A stretch of DNA of 64,000 bases from assembly GCF_012844455.2 (NCBI RefSeq), contig NZ_JABBCQ020000010.1, positions 1-64,000 of the forward strand, read 5' to 3'. The stretch comes from Comamonas suwonensis (lineage in GTDB: Bacteria; Pseudomonadota; Gammaproteobacteria; Burkholderiales; Burkholderiaceae_C). How positions within the stretch are numbered: the first letter of the stretch is position 1; each line of letters opens with the position of its first letter. Below are positions 1 through 9,500 of this stretch, in pieces. Under the pieces are notes generated by a model that saw nothing but the letters and a program-made list of their open reading frames with translations, searched no databases and was not told the DNA's origin. The position numbers and the translations under genes are program-made.

Positions 1-381
1 GTTCTTAAAACTGAACTGCATGCTCACTGGATTGCGATTGGCCATCCAGACCTGCAAAGAGGAGTCCTTGGCATCAGAGCGAACGATATGCAGGCAACCG
101 CCCTCGCTCTTCGGTGCCTTGTCAAGCTTGCCTTGATAGGAAGTCGGTGGCAGTTGGCAATGCGAGATGCAGTCCTGGGTCAGTGCACCAGACTGCACCA
201 ACTGGGTGAGCCCAAAAGGAGCCTTGTGAGAAAGCTCGTAATAACGCGAGAGCGACGGCTGGATGTCCCCGTCGATAAGCAGCACACGGAAACCGATATC
301 GTGCAGCAGGCCGCCCAGATTCGCGACTGTGGTGGTCTTGCCGACTCCGCCCTTGGAAGCCAGAACAGTGATTGTGAACAT
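1..381 (-). CDS. parA: ParA/Soj-family ATPase, 3' end cut by window edge
   Basis: Partial gene read leftward from an ATG at 379-381; about 127 residues are visible. A deviant Walker A (KGGVGKTT, residues 10-17) is followed by LLIDGDIQPS near residues 34-43, as in ParA/MinD ATPases. The following stretch (RYYELSHKAPFGLTQLV) resembles ParA/Soj proteins of SPI-7/PAPI-1/ICEclc-type integrative elements. Such proteins segregate or stabilise plasmids and excised ICEs by ATP-dependent polymerisation on DNA with a ParB partner. The rest of the gene and any parB lie outside the window. The ParA family is clear; ICE rather than plasmid origin is inferred. Confidence 0.85.
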   Translation of the reverse strand, partial: MFTITVLASKGGVGKTTTVANLGGLLHDIGFRVLLIDGDIQPSLSRYYELSHKAPFGLTQLVQSGALTQDCISHCQLPPTSYQGKLDKAPKSEGGCLHIVRSDAKDSSLQVWMANRNPVSMQFSFKN

Positions 382-657
382 TGAAATTCCTCGTTGAATG
401 GTTGTTGATCCATCCAACGAAGTGATTTGTTCATGCTCGCTGCGGGTAGAGATCCAGTCTTAGGAACAGCCAGGCAGACCGTGACAAGACGAACTTCGAT
501 GCATCCTTGCCGACACTGAAAAGTCAAGCAAATATAGCGTTACTACACGTAATATGTGTCAGAAAATATACATCGTATCTAGAAGACTGAGTACTTGAAA
601 AAACCAATAAAACTTTAGCCGTCTTCGGTTGTGTTGGCTTGCTCCGCGCTCTGCCTT

Positions 658-1641
658 CTATCGCAACGTACGGCGGTTGATCGACCGGCGTGTTGCCGCC
701 AAATTGCTGCGACGACTAGCTACTTGAGCTGTATTGGGGTCCATTGCAGCAGGAGCACTGGACAAACGTTGCTGCGCCTCCAGCAAACTCTTAAGGTCAG
801 CCGCACGTTCTTGGGCAAGTGCAGCTGTGTTTTGTGTGGTTTGCAGTTGTGTGTGTAAGTTCAAAATTTCCTGCTCGGATTGTTCGAAACGGTTTTGCAG
901 CTCCTGATACCTGGACTCCGCCTTGCGCTCTTGTTCTTGCTGAACTTTGCGGGCAGCGGTTAGTTCCTGGCGGGCGCGATCTACTTCGTTGAGCATGTGG
1001 CGCTCGTTGCCTGCGTATTGCTCAGCCATGCGCTGACGCTCTGCGGCAGCGGACTGGATTTCTTCACTGTGCTTTTGCTGCTGCAGATCACGCTGACGCA
1101 CAGCGCTGCTGAGTTCTTCGCGGAACTCTTCCAGACGCTGATCACGGTCTTGCAGTTGCTGCTGCATTTCATCCAGTCGGCGAGCCAGGTCTTGCGCTTG
1201 GTTTTGCGCAGCTTGCAATGCCTGATTCATGGCCTCTTTCTGCGCCTGCATAGTGGCTTCGCGTTGTACCAGCTGTTCTTGCTGAGCCACAAATTCTTGC
1301 TCTTGCGCTTTCAATTCAGCTTCGCGCTGGGCTAATGCCATGGCGGCTGACTTTTTCGCCTCTTCCTGAGCGCTGTCCCACAACTCCTGCGCCAAGCGCT
1401 GAACTGGGTCTGGCACGGACTTCAGCACGGATGGGTCTTGCTCGCCAGCAACCCCCAATCTGTGTCCCAGCGTTGCAAACCAGGTCTCCAGCATCGGGCT
1501 GACCGTATTGGGAGAGCCGCGTCCTATGTGCTGGCGCACGCGCTCAATGGTCGGGCGCAGGCCTTGGGCGATCAAAGCGTCTGCCGCAGCCCAGACATCG
1601 GACTCTTGCACGCCTCGCGACGTTGTTTTTGCTGTATTCAT
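658..1641 (-). CDS. KfrA/TnpT-like coiled-coil DNA-binding protein
   Basis: 327 residues. Residues about 8-60 match the KfrA-type N-terminal DNA-binding domain (VWAAADALIAQGLRPT, then VRQHIGRGSPNTV). The rest, about 90-300, is a long Glu/Gln/Ala-rich coiled coil, and the tail is basic (RRSINRRTLR). KfrA proteins are autoregulated plasmid DNA-binding proteins. TnpT, which assists the tyrosine recombinase TnpS in resolving Tn4651-type cointegrates, has the same architecture and is divergent from tnpS, as this gene is from the recombinase at 1986. I chose the ATG at 1641 because the domain starts just after it; an in-frame GTG at 1710 would place the start inside a palindrome. KfrA versus TnpT cannot be settled by eye. 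Confidence 0.75.
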   Translation of the reverse strand: MNTAKTTSRGVQESDVWAAADALIAQGLRPTIERVRQHIGRGSPNTVSPMLETWFATLGHRLGVAGEQDPSVLKSVPDPVQRLAQELWDSAQEEAKKSAAMALAQREAELKAQEQEFVAQQEQLVQREATMQAQKEAMNQALQAAQNQAQDLARRLDEMQQQLQDRDQRLEEFREELSSAVRQRDLQQQKHSEEIQSAAAERQRMAEQYAGNERHMLNEVDRARQELTAARKVQQEQERKAESRYQELQNRFEQSEQEILNLHTQLQTTQNTAALAQERAADLKSLLEAQQRLSSAPAAMDPNTAQVASRRSNLAATRRSINRRTLR

Positions 1642-1985
1642 ACCAATACTCAATATTACTAACGATAAGTGATTGTTATCGTGATTTATAACACATAACA
1701 TGTAATGCACATTACATGTTATGTGTTAAATATTACATATGAAATTTTCATACAGATGAAAACGTACATTACAGCGTTTTGTATCCATGAATACAGCCAC
1801 TGCGGCTGTTTTAGTCTTTTAGATGGGAAAATTTTTCGGCGTTTCTCAATGTCGCGCTCAATAAAGGTGCTCCATGCGTTGCGCTGAGCAAGCCAAGAAC
1901 CAGAGGTGCGGCGCTTGAAGAGCAATGTGAAGCCGAGGCTGCACAAACTCCTCTACCAAGATGCTCGCGCGGTGAAAATACCGAT
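1642..1985. promoter_or_regulatory. Divergent intergenic region of kfrA/tnpT-like gene and recombinase
   Basis: AT-rich 344-bp spacer between divergent genes. It holds a 40-bp palindrome (1689-1728) and a smaller inverted repeat, ACGATAA/TTATCGT, at 1662-1668 and 1676-1682. It must contain both promoters. By analogy with the tnpS-tnpT intergenic recombination site of Tn4651, it may also be the recombination site. No coding region is convincing here. Confidence 0.55.
1689..1728. repeat. 40-bp palindrome, 19-bp perfect arms, 2-bp spacer
   Basis: The left arm (1689-1707, containing ACACATAACATGTAATG) is the exact reverse complement of the right arm (1710-1728); the spacer is CA. It lies 48 bp upstream of the chosen kfrA/tnpT-like ATG. 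It could be an autoregulatory operator (known for KfrA) or the core crossover site of a TnpS/TnpT-type resolution system. Confidence 0.8.
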
Positions 1986-3119
1986 ATGAATTCCCGCAAG
2001 CGCTCACCCTTCCCAGCCCCTGTGGCTTTTCACTCTGATGGCCCGCCTGCGTCTGATGCAATGACATCGCCGCTAGCACTCCAGGCGCATCAAGCCATCA
2101 AGGAATTGATGCATGAAGGCGAATCTGCCAACACCCGCAGCAGCTACCAAAGCGCCATGCGCTACTGGGCGGCCTGGCATGTGCTGCGTCTGAGTCAGCC
2201 CATGCAGTTGCCGCTAAGCGTGGCGTGCGTGCTGCAGTTTGTGATTGACCATGCTCAGCGCCAAACCGCTCTGGGCCTGCAAAGCGAGATGCCGGAATCA
2301 GTGGATGAGGCCTTGGTTGCCTCTGGCTACAAGGGGAAAAAAGGCCCGCCTTCGCACAACACCCTGGTGCATCGCATGGCTGTGCTCTCCAAAGCGCATC
2401 AGGTGCATGCCCTGCCCAACCCTTGCCAGGATGGTGCAGTCAAAGAGCTGATGTCGCGCACTCGCAAGGCCTACGCTCGCCGCGGCGAGCTACCTCAGAA
2501 AAAAGAGGCTCTGACGCGTGATGTACTGCAAGAGCTGCTGGACACCTGCGACGACAGCCTGCGCGGACTGCGCGACCGGGCGCTTTTGCTGTTTGCCTGG
2601 GCCAGCGGCGGCCGCCGTCGCTCTGAAGTGGCAGGTGCCGATATGCGCTATTTGCGGGCCGTAAGTGACAGCGCATTTATATACACGCTGGTGCACAGCA
2701 AGACCAACCAGAGCGGCACAGATGCGCCCGAGAATCACAAGCCCGTGACCGGGCGCGCCGCCTCAGCGCTCAAGGCCTGGCTGAATGCTGCACAAATCAC
2801 AGAAGGCGCGATTTTTCGGCGCATTCGCAAGGGGGGCCATGTGGCCGAGCCTTTGAGCCCGGCTGCCGTGCGCAATATCGTCAAAGAGCGCTGCGCGCTG
2901 GCGGGTGTAGAAGGCGATTTTTCTGCGCACTCGCTGCGCTCCGGCTTTGTTACCGAGGCGGGGCGCCAGAATGTGCCGCTGCCGGACACCATGGCGCTGA
3001 CGGGGCACCACAGCGTCAACACCGTGCTGGGCTACTACCGGGCTGACACCGCCTTGCAGAACCGCGCAGCGAATTTGCTGGATGCGGAAGTTCCCTCGAA
3101 AAAGCAAGCCGCCGAATAG
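1986..3119 (+). CDS. Tyrosine site-specific recombinase, TnpS-like
   Basis: 377 residues. A SAM-like N-terminal DNA-binding domain (about residues 28-160) precedes the catalytic domain. Catalytic residues are visible: Arg211 in GGRRRSEV, His315 and Arg318 in HSLRSG, His342 in GHHSVNT and the nucleophile Tyr350 or Tyr351. The block HSLRSGFVTEAGRQ is typical of TnpS-type cointegrate-resolution recombinases and related plasmid/ICE integrases. It is divergent from a KfrA/TnpT-like gene across a palindrome, the tnpS-tnpT arrangement of Tn4651-type elements. No Tn3-family transposase is next to it, so it may be a stand-alone resolution or integration module, possibly belonging to the element that carries parA. 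Confidence 0.85.
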   Translation: MNSRKRSPFPAPVAFHSDGPPASDAMTSPLALQAHQAIKELMHEGESANTRSSYQSAMRYWAAWHVLRLSQPMQLPLSVACVLQFVIDHAQRQTALGLQSEMPESVDEALVASGYKGKKGPPSHNTLVHRMAVLSKAHQVHALPNPCQDGAVKELMSRTRKAYARRGELPQKKEALTRDVLQELLDTCDDSLRGLRDRALLLFAWASGGRRRSEVAGADMRYLRAVSDSAFIYTLVHSKTNQSGTDAPENHKPVTGRAASALKAWLNAAQITEGAIFRRIRKGGHVAEPLSPAAVRNIVKERCALAGVEGDFSAHSLRSGFVTEAGRQNVPLPDTMALTGHHSVNTVLGYYRADTALQNRAANLLDAEVPSKKQAAE

Positions 3120-3249
3120 CGCTTGAGATTCGCCAGCGCGGCCATTGATATGTCATGACTTAGCCAGGGCACTTCAGAACTGCCTGCGGCTTCGCCCAGT
3201 GCAAGTCAAAGCCTCCGCCTTCGGTGTTGTCCGCAGCTCTTGCCCAGAG

Positions 3250-4146
3250 CTATCTGTTCGGGCTCAATCCCATCAATTCCAAGGCCGTTTGATGCACGAT
3301 GGACTGAGGATCTGCCAGCAGGAGCGGCAGATCAAAGTGATTCGTTCCGGGCGCCTCCACCCACTGACCCGGTAAACAGCGTGCCTGCCATGCAGCCAGA
3401 TACTCGCGCGACTGGCGCTTGAATTCCGTGGTTTCATGCTCGCCGCAGCTCACACGCAACTGGCATTGTCCATGCGTACTGGTGTCGGGCAACTGAAAAC
3501 GCGGGCTGTTGCGCATGGCGCTGGCATCGTCCAGCCGCATCCATGTGTTCACATGGGTGTTCAGCAGCGGCTGCAGATCAAACAGTCCGCTCAAGGCGAA
3601 AGCGGATGCTGGCGTGGCCGCAGCTGGCAGGTCATGGTCTTCCTGCCAGCCCTTGGCCAGCAGCATTCCCACTAGGTGCCCACCTGCAGAGCTGCCGCAG
3701 ACACAGATATTGCGCGCATCGCCGCCATAGATCGCAATATTCCGAACCACCCAGGCATAAGCCTGGCGCACCTGGTCCACGATATGGTCCAGCGTGACGA
3801 CTGGCACCAGATCGTAGTCGGGCACGACGACGATGGCTCCTGCCTGCGTCAACGCTGGGGCCATGAATGCCGAGTCATTCTTGCTCAAGGCCTTCCAGTA
3901 ACCGCCGTGAATGAATATGAAAACAGGAGCGGCCTGCGCTTGACCCGCCTGGGCTTGCGGCAGATAAACATCTAAAACATCGGATGCTCTGGGGCTGTAA
4001 CGCTGGTTGCGAATGGCATTGGGCAGCGCAAAGGCGGCCTGGCTGTCTTGGGCATAGCGCTCCATATAGGCCAGCGGATCCTGAACGCTGGCACGAGCGT
4101 TGTATTGGCGGTCGAAATAGGTTTGTGCGTCCTCGAAGGATGTCAT
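3250..4146 (-). CDS. Alpha/beta-hydrolase, esterase or arylformamidase-like
   Basis: 298 residues from the ATG at 4146, chosen because the conserved fold begins directly after it (MTSFEDAQTYFDRQYNAR); an ORF extension to 4284 shows no family similarity. The oxyanion-hole motif HGGYW is followed by the nucleophile elbow CGSSAGGH and a late GTNHFD that supplies the catalytic His; the acid is probably the Glu in SCGEHE. HGGYW with this size is typical of the kynurenine-formamidase/esterase branch. No tryptophan-degradation genes are nearby, so the substrate is unknown. No signal peptide; probably cytoplasmic. Confidence 0.8.
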   Translation of the reverse strand: MTSFEDAQTYFDRQYNARASVQDPLAYMERYAQDSQAAFALPNAIRNQRYSPRASDVLDVYLPQAQAGQAQAAPVFIFIHGGYWKALSKNDSAFMAPALTQAGAIVVVPDYDLVPVVTLDHIVDQVRQAYAWVVRNIAIYGGDARNICVCGSSAGGHLVGMLLAKGWQEDHDLPAAATPASAFALSGLFDLQPLLNTHVNTWMRLDDASAMRNSPRFQLPDTSTHGQCQLRVSCGEHETTEFKRQSREYLAAWQARCLPGQWVEAPGTNHFDLPLLLADPQSIVHQTALELMGLSPNR

Positions 4147-4367
4147 GGCATGGTTCTTATGCAGGATGTGGCGCTGCGCGAGGTCTGAGATAACTCTACG
4201 GAGCCGACGGCAAGGATGGCACCCTCTTCTGTCGTCGCTCAACAGCCGAAAAACCACAGCAATAGCGCAGTCAGGCCACGACATTTATTGGTGCAGCACT
4301 TTCTGACATCAAGATACTTAAAATTACATCTTGCGGCCCGAGCGACGCCGTGATTAGGAGACAAAAG

Positions 4368-5465
4368 TTGGGCAGTACAAGAATAGCAGCTGGCTGCGCA
4401 GCCCTGGCATTGGGCAGCGCTGCACAGGCAGGCGGACTGGATAGAACCGGACAGAATCTTTCGGCCTTGTTTAGCCAGGGCAATGTCATCAGCATTGACG
4501 TTCACCGCGCCCGACCGGACATCGAGGGCCGCGATGCGCTGGGGCGATCCACGGGGCAAGTGGCGGACGCGTACACGCAATGGGGCTTTGCCTACAAGCA
4601 AGACTTGAACCCGCAAACCTCGATGCTGATCATGCTGACTCACCCCTTCGGACTGGATATTGGCTATGACCGCCATCAGTCTCCGCTGCTGGGCGGCACC
4701 GAAGCCCGCGTCAACACGCATGAGCTGCTGGGCGCGCTGCGCTACCGCTGGAACGAGCAATGGGGCGTGCATGGCGGCCTGCGAATGCAGCGCTCCGAAG
4801 GGAAGGTGGGGTTTGGAGGGCGAATCTTTGGCGGCGCCAGTGGCTACCACGTGGATTTTCGTCCCAGCACCGAGCCGGGCTACCTGCTGGGTCTGAGCTA
4901 TGAGCGCCCCGATATTGCCTTGCGCATTGCCGGCACCTATTACTCGGCCATCCACCACAAGATGAGCACGCTTGAGAACGTGCTGCCGATGACGACCTCC
5001 ACCTCATCGACCTCGCCCCAGAGCTTCAACCTCGATGCGCAGGTGGCGATTGCCTCCAATACGCTGCTGTTTGGACAGATTCGCTGGACGCAGTGGAGCA
5101 AGTTCAGGCTCAGCCCCCTGGTGTTTGCGTCGCAGACCGGTGGCGGCAGCCTGGCCGACCTGGAAGACACGACGACCTACTCACTGGGTCTGGGGCAGAA
5201 GCTGTCTTCGCAATGGACGGGGTTTGCCGCCGTGTCCTACGATCGCAAGAACCATACCAACGCCCTCTCCGCCTTGCGACCCACCAACGGGCGCACGGGC
5301 TATATGCTGGGTGTCAACTACCAGGGGCAAGACTTCAAACTCACGCCATGGATCAGCTACCAGTGCCTGGGCGCCGCTGATATTTCGATTGCCAATCGAA
5401 CCATCGCCAGATTTGGAGACAGCGCGGTCAAGGTGTTTGGCGTCACCCTGGACTACGCTTTTTAA
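4368..5465 (+). CDS. FadL/OmpP1-family outer-membrane protein
   Basis: 365 residues from a TTG at 4368. An AGGAGA at 4356-4361 sits 6 nt upstream and the product then begins with a signal peptide ending AQA-GG; a GTG at 4350 lacks such spacing. The mature protein is a string of amphipathic beta-strands ending in Tyr-Ala-Phe, the usual barrel C-terminus. Motifs such as TDLNLDAQ-like SFNLDAQVAIASNTLLFGQI and DRKNHTNAL fit the FadL/TodX group, which moves long-chain fatty acids or aromatic hydrocarbons across the outer membrane. It is shorter than typical FadL (about 420-450). The substrate is not evident from the neighbours. Confidence 0.8.
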   Translation: MGSTRIAAGCAALALGSAAQAGGLDRTGQNLSALFSQGNVISIDVHRARPDIEGRDALGRSTGQVADAYTQWGFAYKQDLNPQTSMLIMLTHPFGLDIGYDRHQSPLLGGTEARVNTHELLGALRYRWNEQWGVHGGLRMQRSEGKVGFGGRIFGGASGYHVDFRPSTEPGYLLGLSYERPDIALRIAGTYYSAIHHKMSTLENVLPMTTSTSSTSPQSFNLDAQVAIASNTLLFGQIRWTQWSKFRLSPLVFASQTGGGSLADLEDTTTYSLGLGQKLSSQWTGFAAVSYDRKNHTNALSALRPTNGRTGYMLGVNYQGQDFKLTPWISYQCLGAADISIANRTIARFGDSAVKVFGVTLDYAF

Positions 5466-5484
5466 AAAGCACCTCCCCAAATAC

Positions 5485-5520
5485 ACAAAGGGTTCAGGCA
5501 GCAACGCCTGAACCCTTTGT
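5485..5520. terminator. Hairpin between convergent genes
   Basis: A perfect 15-bp stem (ACAAAGGGTTCAGGC and its complement) with a 6-nt loop lies between the convergent FadL-like and VOC genes. It begins ACAAAG and ends CTTTGT, so it lacks a strong T-run but could terminate from both sides. Confidence 0.65.
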
Positions 5521-5541
5521 CCGTTGAGCGCAAAGACCGGC

Positions 5542-6006
5542 TTAGCTCAGTGCCGCAATCACATCGGCGGGCGCCTGCACCAGCTCAATCAGCACGCCCT
5601 CGCCTGCGATCGGAAATTCATCATTGCTCTTGGGGTGCAGAAAAGTGATGTCATAACCCGCCGCGCCCTTGCGAATGCCACCGGGGGCAAAGCGCACGCC
5701 GTTGGCGCTCAGCCATTCCACGGCTTTGGGCAGATCGTCGATCCACAGACCGATGTGGTTGAGCGGCGTGGCATGCACGGCAGGCTTTTTGTCGATGTCC
5801 ATGGGCTGCATGATGTCGACCTCCACCTTCATCGCGCCCTTGCCCATGGCCAGGATGTCTTCATCGACATTTTCGCGCTCGCTTTGGAAGGTGCCGGTCT
5901 GCTCCAGACCCAGCATGTCTACCCACAGCTTTTTCATGCGGCCCTTGTCGGTGCCGCCGATGGCGACTTGCTGAATGCCCAGAACCTTGAAAGGACGATT
6001 GCTCAT
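5542..6006 (-). CDS. VOC-family protein, probable methylmalonyl-CoA epimerase-like
   Basis: 154 residues from the ATG at 6006, preceded by GAGGAG 6 nt upstream. Two beta-alpha-beta VOC modules: residues 8-75 ([11 protein letters not shown]) and 80-150 ([27 protein letters not shown]). The late block FLHPKS with GVL(I/V)EL is characteristic of methylmalonyl-CoA epimerase. The first metal-ligand His (usually IxHVAI) reads Gln here, while the second His and the Glu are kept. The gene originally followed ydcF, close to mcm, meaB, pccB and pccA, supporting conversion of (S)- to (R)-methylmalonyl-CoA. A lactoylglutathione-lyase-like function remains possible. Confidence 0.65.
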   Translation of the reverse strand: MSNRPFKVLGIQQVAIGGTDKGRMKKLWVDMLGLEQTGTFQSERENVDEDILAMGKGAMKVEVDIMQPMDIDKKPAVHATPLNHIGLWIDDLPKAVEWLSANGVRFAPGGIRKGAAGYDITFLHPKSNDEFPIAGEGVLIELVQAPADVIAALS

Positions 6007-6017
6007 AGAAGACTCCT

Positions 6018-6056
6018 CGATTGATAGCTGCAAGCACTTGTTAATTAAGCATTGCA
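6018..6056. repeat. Degenerate ATAGCTxxxAGCxC intergenic repeat
   Basis: ATAGCTGCAAGCACTTG followed by AAGCATTGCAGCC upstream of the VOC gene. Similar strings occur at about 28662, 33876 and 35558 in the window. It looks like a degenerate member of a dispersed Comamonadaceae repeat. Confidence 0.4.
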
Positions 6057-6074
6057 GCCGGTTTTACTCAATTT

Positions 6075-6155
6075 TTAAACCTCACCCAGCAGCCAGCTGC
6101 TAGCCATGGCGAAGTACTCTCTCAGCCACGCGTTAAAGCGCGTCGCCAAGGGTGT
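6075..6155 (-). pseudogene. ydcF: Severed 3' end of ydcF
   Basis: Read on the minus strand from the target duplication, this encodes LATRFNAWLREYFAMASSW then LLGEV and a TAA at 6075-6077. That is the expected C-terminus of a YdcF/DUF218 protein, and it continues in frame from the other fragment that ends at 27927. The transposon at 6156-27926 therefore sits inside ydcF. On the plus strand the same DNA reads as a 28-codon ORF ending ASFDS, which I regard as fortuitous. Confidence 0.92.
6151..6155. repeat. Target-site duplication GGTGT, left copy
   Basis: Five bases directly outside the left inverted repeat, repeated at 27927-27931 outside the right one. Five-bp duplications are the rule for Tn3-family insertions. 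Confidence 0.92.
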
Positions 6156-6205
6156 GAGGGTAAGCCGGGATAAAGCCAGTTTTGACTCATAAGCCTTTTG
6201 GTTAT
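6156..6205 (+). repeat. Left terminal inverted repeat of the large Tn3-family transposon
   Basis: Begins GAGGGTAAGCC and ends CCTTTTGGTTAT. It matches the reverse complement of 27877-27926 at 46 of 50 positions, with the inner 31 bp identical. It is longer than the 38-bp Tn3/Tn21 type and starts GAGGG rather than GGGG. Confidence 0.9.
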
Positions 6206-6236
6206 GTGAAATCGTTTCTTTATTCAAACTAGAAGC

Positions 6237-6584
6237 TCAATTGGTCACGTGTAGTGTTTCCAGCGGTTCAATCAGCTTCACCCATTCCTGCAGCGTAGCG
6301 ATTGTTTGACGGATCTCTGAAGATGCTTCTAAAGCCAGTTCGGGCAAGCTCTCTTCCGCAGAGCCTGACAAACCGGCCCCGTTGACCACCACGTGCGCCA
6401 TTCCGTGAAGCCGTAGTAGTACGTCCCGAAGACCGTCCTGGCCTCGTGCGTTTCCCACAATTCTGTCTAGCTGTTCAACTGCACGCAGCAGTTTTGAGGT
6501 GTCGTAAGTGCTCTGTAGCCGTGTCAGCGCTGCCTTGTCCAGCCGACCATAGGCCGTGAGGGCGGTGGTTTCTGGATCACTCAT
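6237..6584 (-). CDS. TnpC-like transposition regulator
   Basis: 115-residue acidic, mostly helical protein encoded immediately downstream of tnpA with a 4-nt ATGA overlap, so the two are translationally coupled. It ends 31 bp from the left inverted repeat. Size and position suit TnpC, described for Tn4652 as a post-transcriptional repressor of its transposase. I see no DNA-binding or catalytic motif, so the name rests on context and weak similarity. Another accessory role in transposition is possible. Confidence 0.55.
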   Translation of the reverse strand: MSDPETTALTAYGRLDKAALTRLQSTYDTSKLLRAVEQLDRIVGNARGQDGLRDVLLRLHGMAHVVVNGAGLSGSAEESLPELALEASSEIRQTIATLQEWVKLIEPLETLHVTN

Positions 6585-9500
6585 GCTCCAGCTCCCTTTT
6601 GGCCGGCTCGCTGCCCCTCCGCTGCCACTGCAGCTGCAGCAGCTCGTGCACGCCTAGCCGCCTCACGAAACTGTGATTCCTTGACCCAGGGCTCCGGGGG
6701 CCGCTTCAGGTCGAGGTGATAGTTGCCAAACCGCTTGATACCCGAGGTCATGTAGGGACTCAGGTACTCAACGTCGGCCGCAGAAACCAGCTCCCCATCT
6801 GCGTACATTTCCTGCAACACCCGCATCATGTCCACCGTGTTTTGCAGGATCACCGATGAGGCAACGAGATCGATGAAGCGCACCCGCTTTTGTTGCTCGT
6901 TCGGATCGTTCTCATTGATCACGTCGCCGCCGAAGTCCAGCCATTTTGTGAAGGCATGGTATGACTCGATCTTGTTGGTCGTTGCGCTCACCTCCTGTCG
7001 CATTTCCTTGCTGGAAATCCAACGCAGCAGGTAGACCGTGCGCAGCACGCGGCCAAGTTCGCGTGCCGCAGCAAACAGTCGGTTGTGACGCCCTTCTTGG
7101 CTGAGCTTACGCAACAGCATCGGTGAGGCGATTTTTCCGGCCTGGATCGATATCGATACCTGCATCAGATCTCGCCAATGGTCGCGGATGAGCTTCCAGT
7201 CCACGACGTCGCTGAATAGGCGGTCGATATGCCGGAACCGCATCCCCTTCTCGGGGCGATAGAAACGCAGATCCTTCCAGTTTCGGATGCGCGGCATCAG
7301 TTGGATACCCGCCAGGTGCGTGAAGGCGAACACCGTTTCCGACTGGCCATGGGTGTCCGAGTACACGGTATCGGCCTGAACGCTCAAGCCTGCCTTCATC
7401 AGGCCCTCGATAACGTAGACAGCTTCCAGTACCCCTGGTGGTATGAAGTGGCGAAAAACCGCGATGTAGTTGTCGGCGACATGCCGATAGGCCACAGCCC
7501 CCATGCGCCGATACCGGAAATGCATGCCCACCAGCAGGTTCTGGTCGTAGAAGTCGTGCTGGGTGCCATCTGCCGCAACCTTTTTGCCGTCGCCCCACAG
7601 CTTGGGCAACTCAAGCCGCAGATACAGTTCGGTCAGATCCCGGCAGGCGTTGTCCAATTGGTCCAGGCTCATGTGCCGCTGGTTGGCATAGGACAGTTGA
7701 TGTGGTGTCACACCGTTGGAAAGATGACGCGCTGCCTGGTTGGGTCCCAGGTTGCAGCCCATGGCGAACACTGTGAGCAAGTATCGCTCGCGTGGGTTGC
7801 GAAGTTTGGGATCGTCGCCGGACTGCGGCCCAAAGTTACGGGTGAATCCTGTCCAGTGCTCGATGTTGGCGAGAACATCCAGCAGGTTGCGAGGGGCTGT
7901 GCGATTTTCGATAGCGGCATGTAGTGCGATGGCCGAGGCCGGCACCTCCCGGGCAACAACACGCCGCAGCGTCGGCTCACCGTTGGCACCGATCACCACG
8001 TCTCCAGCATGTTGCGGAAACTCATCATCGATTTTCTTGGCCGTCTCGGTGAGCAATTGCTTGAGCCCGTCTACGAAATCACCCGCAGTGGCGGGTATCC
8101 CAATCCGGTCGCAATAGGTTGGCAGCTGCGCTTCGCACTCATTCCAAGGCAGCAATTGCAAGCGGTAGTCGGCAAATGACTCTGAGCCTTCGATGCACAC
8201 ATCGCCAGAACGAAGATCACCGCTCAAATAGCTGAACACGCAAACTTCGAGATAGCGATGGTTAGTCGGGTGCCCCAGCCCATGAGAACGGCGCACCAGC
8301 TTGCGCCAGCGTTCGGAGGCGAACGAAAGCGCCAAGTCATCCTCGATCCACTCCACTTTGCGATGTTCATTGGCCAGCACGACCTGCAGGGCATCCAGCA
8401 GACTGCGGTCCTGAGTAGCAGCCTCAAAGCGCAACGCCTTGGCCATCCGGAACATCGCCGCTCGCCAACTGCTGAATGCCTTCCAGACCAGCGGCAGATG
8501 ATTGCCGCCGCTCCACACACGGATGGCCTCACAGTCCATCGTCAGTTGATCCAGGCTGCCGTGCGGGGCAAGCAGATCTCGAACGCGCTGCCCGGTACTC
8601 GCGTCATCCAGGTTTTCTGCGAGGATCTCCAGCACCTGCTCCAGCGTGGCAACGAGTTCTTCGCTCAGCTCACGTTGGCGAGACTGAATGACCTGCAGTT
8701 CTTCTCTGGCGGTCTTGTGGATGGCTCCGATGCGGCGAATGAACATTTCGGCCACATCGTCGCGGGCCCTCACGCGCATCTGTCGGATCAATGCCAGGAT
8801 CAATGTGTAGCGCTTGGCGGGCAGCAAGTCCTTCATGTCGCCCGCATCGAGCGCCGATGCCATGCCTGCCATGTAGTTCAGCTTGGTGACCGGAACGCCA
8901 TCGAGCAACGCATCGCTGTCAGGCAGGGACTCAAGCCAGGTCAATTGGTCGAGTAGCAAATCGAGATGCTTACGCGAGGCTTTTTTGGCCGATTTCTTGA
9001 TCTGGTTGTACAGAGTTCGCCGTACCGGCAATTCGGACTCTAACAACCGGTCAAGCCATGCTCGCTGGGCCGAATTCAAGCGCTGGTTGATTCGCTCGTG
9101 CAACGAGGCTTCCGCAGCCGAGTGGGCTTGTTCGGAGATTTCGTCGAGCGTGCGAAACACCGGAAGCTCGTAACCCAGCCGCACCAACTCTTCGATAGTG
9201 ATGTTGATGATGTCAACGCGGGTCTCCACGACACTGGCAACCTGCTGGGCTATCTGGATAGCCAGCGTTCGTGTTTGTCCGTCTGTGTAGGGCTTCACGC
9301 CGAGCAGTTCTCGAATCGCTTTGTGGTGGCGATACAGCGTGGCGAGCGAAGCGAATTCGATCTTGTCAGTTGGTGTCAGACCGAGCGTTGCAGAAACATG
9401 CTCGATAACCTCGGCTGGAATCGCTTCGAGCGCTGGGAAGTGCCGCAGGAATTCGAAGCATTTGAGCAGCACGAGGATGGCCAGGCGGCGTTCTGGAGTG

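Noticed and set aside
6105-6190. 28-codon plus-strand ORF ending ASFDS, sharing its tail with the truncated YdcF
   Set aside because: The shared tail is simply the transposon terminal repeat read into from both sides; the upstream part is antisense to the ydcF 3' end.
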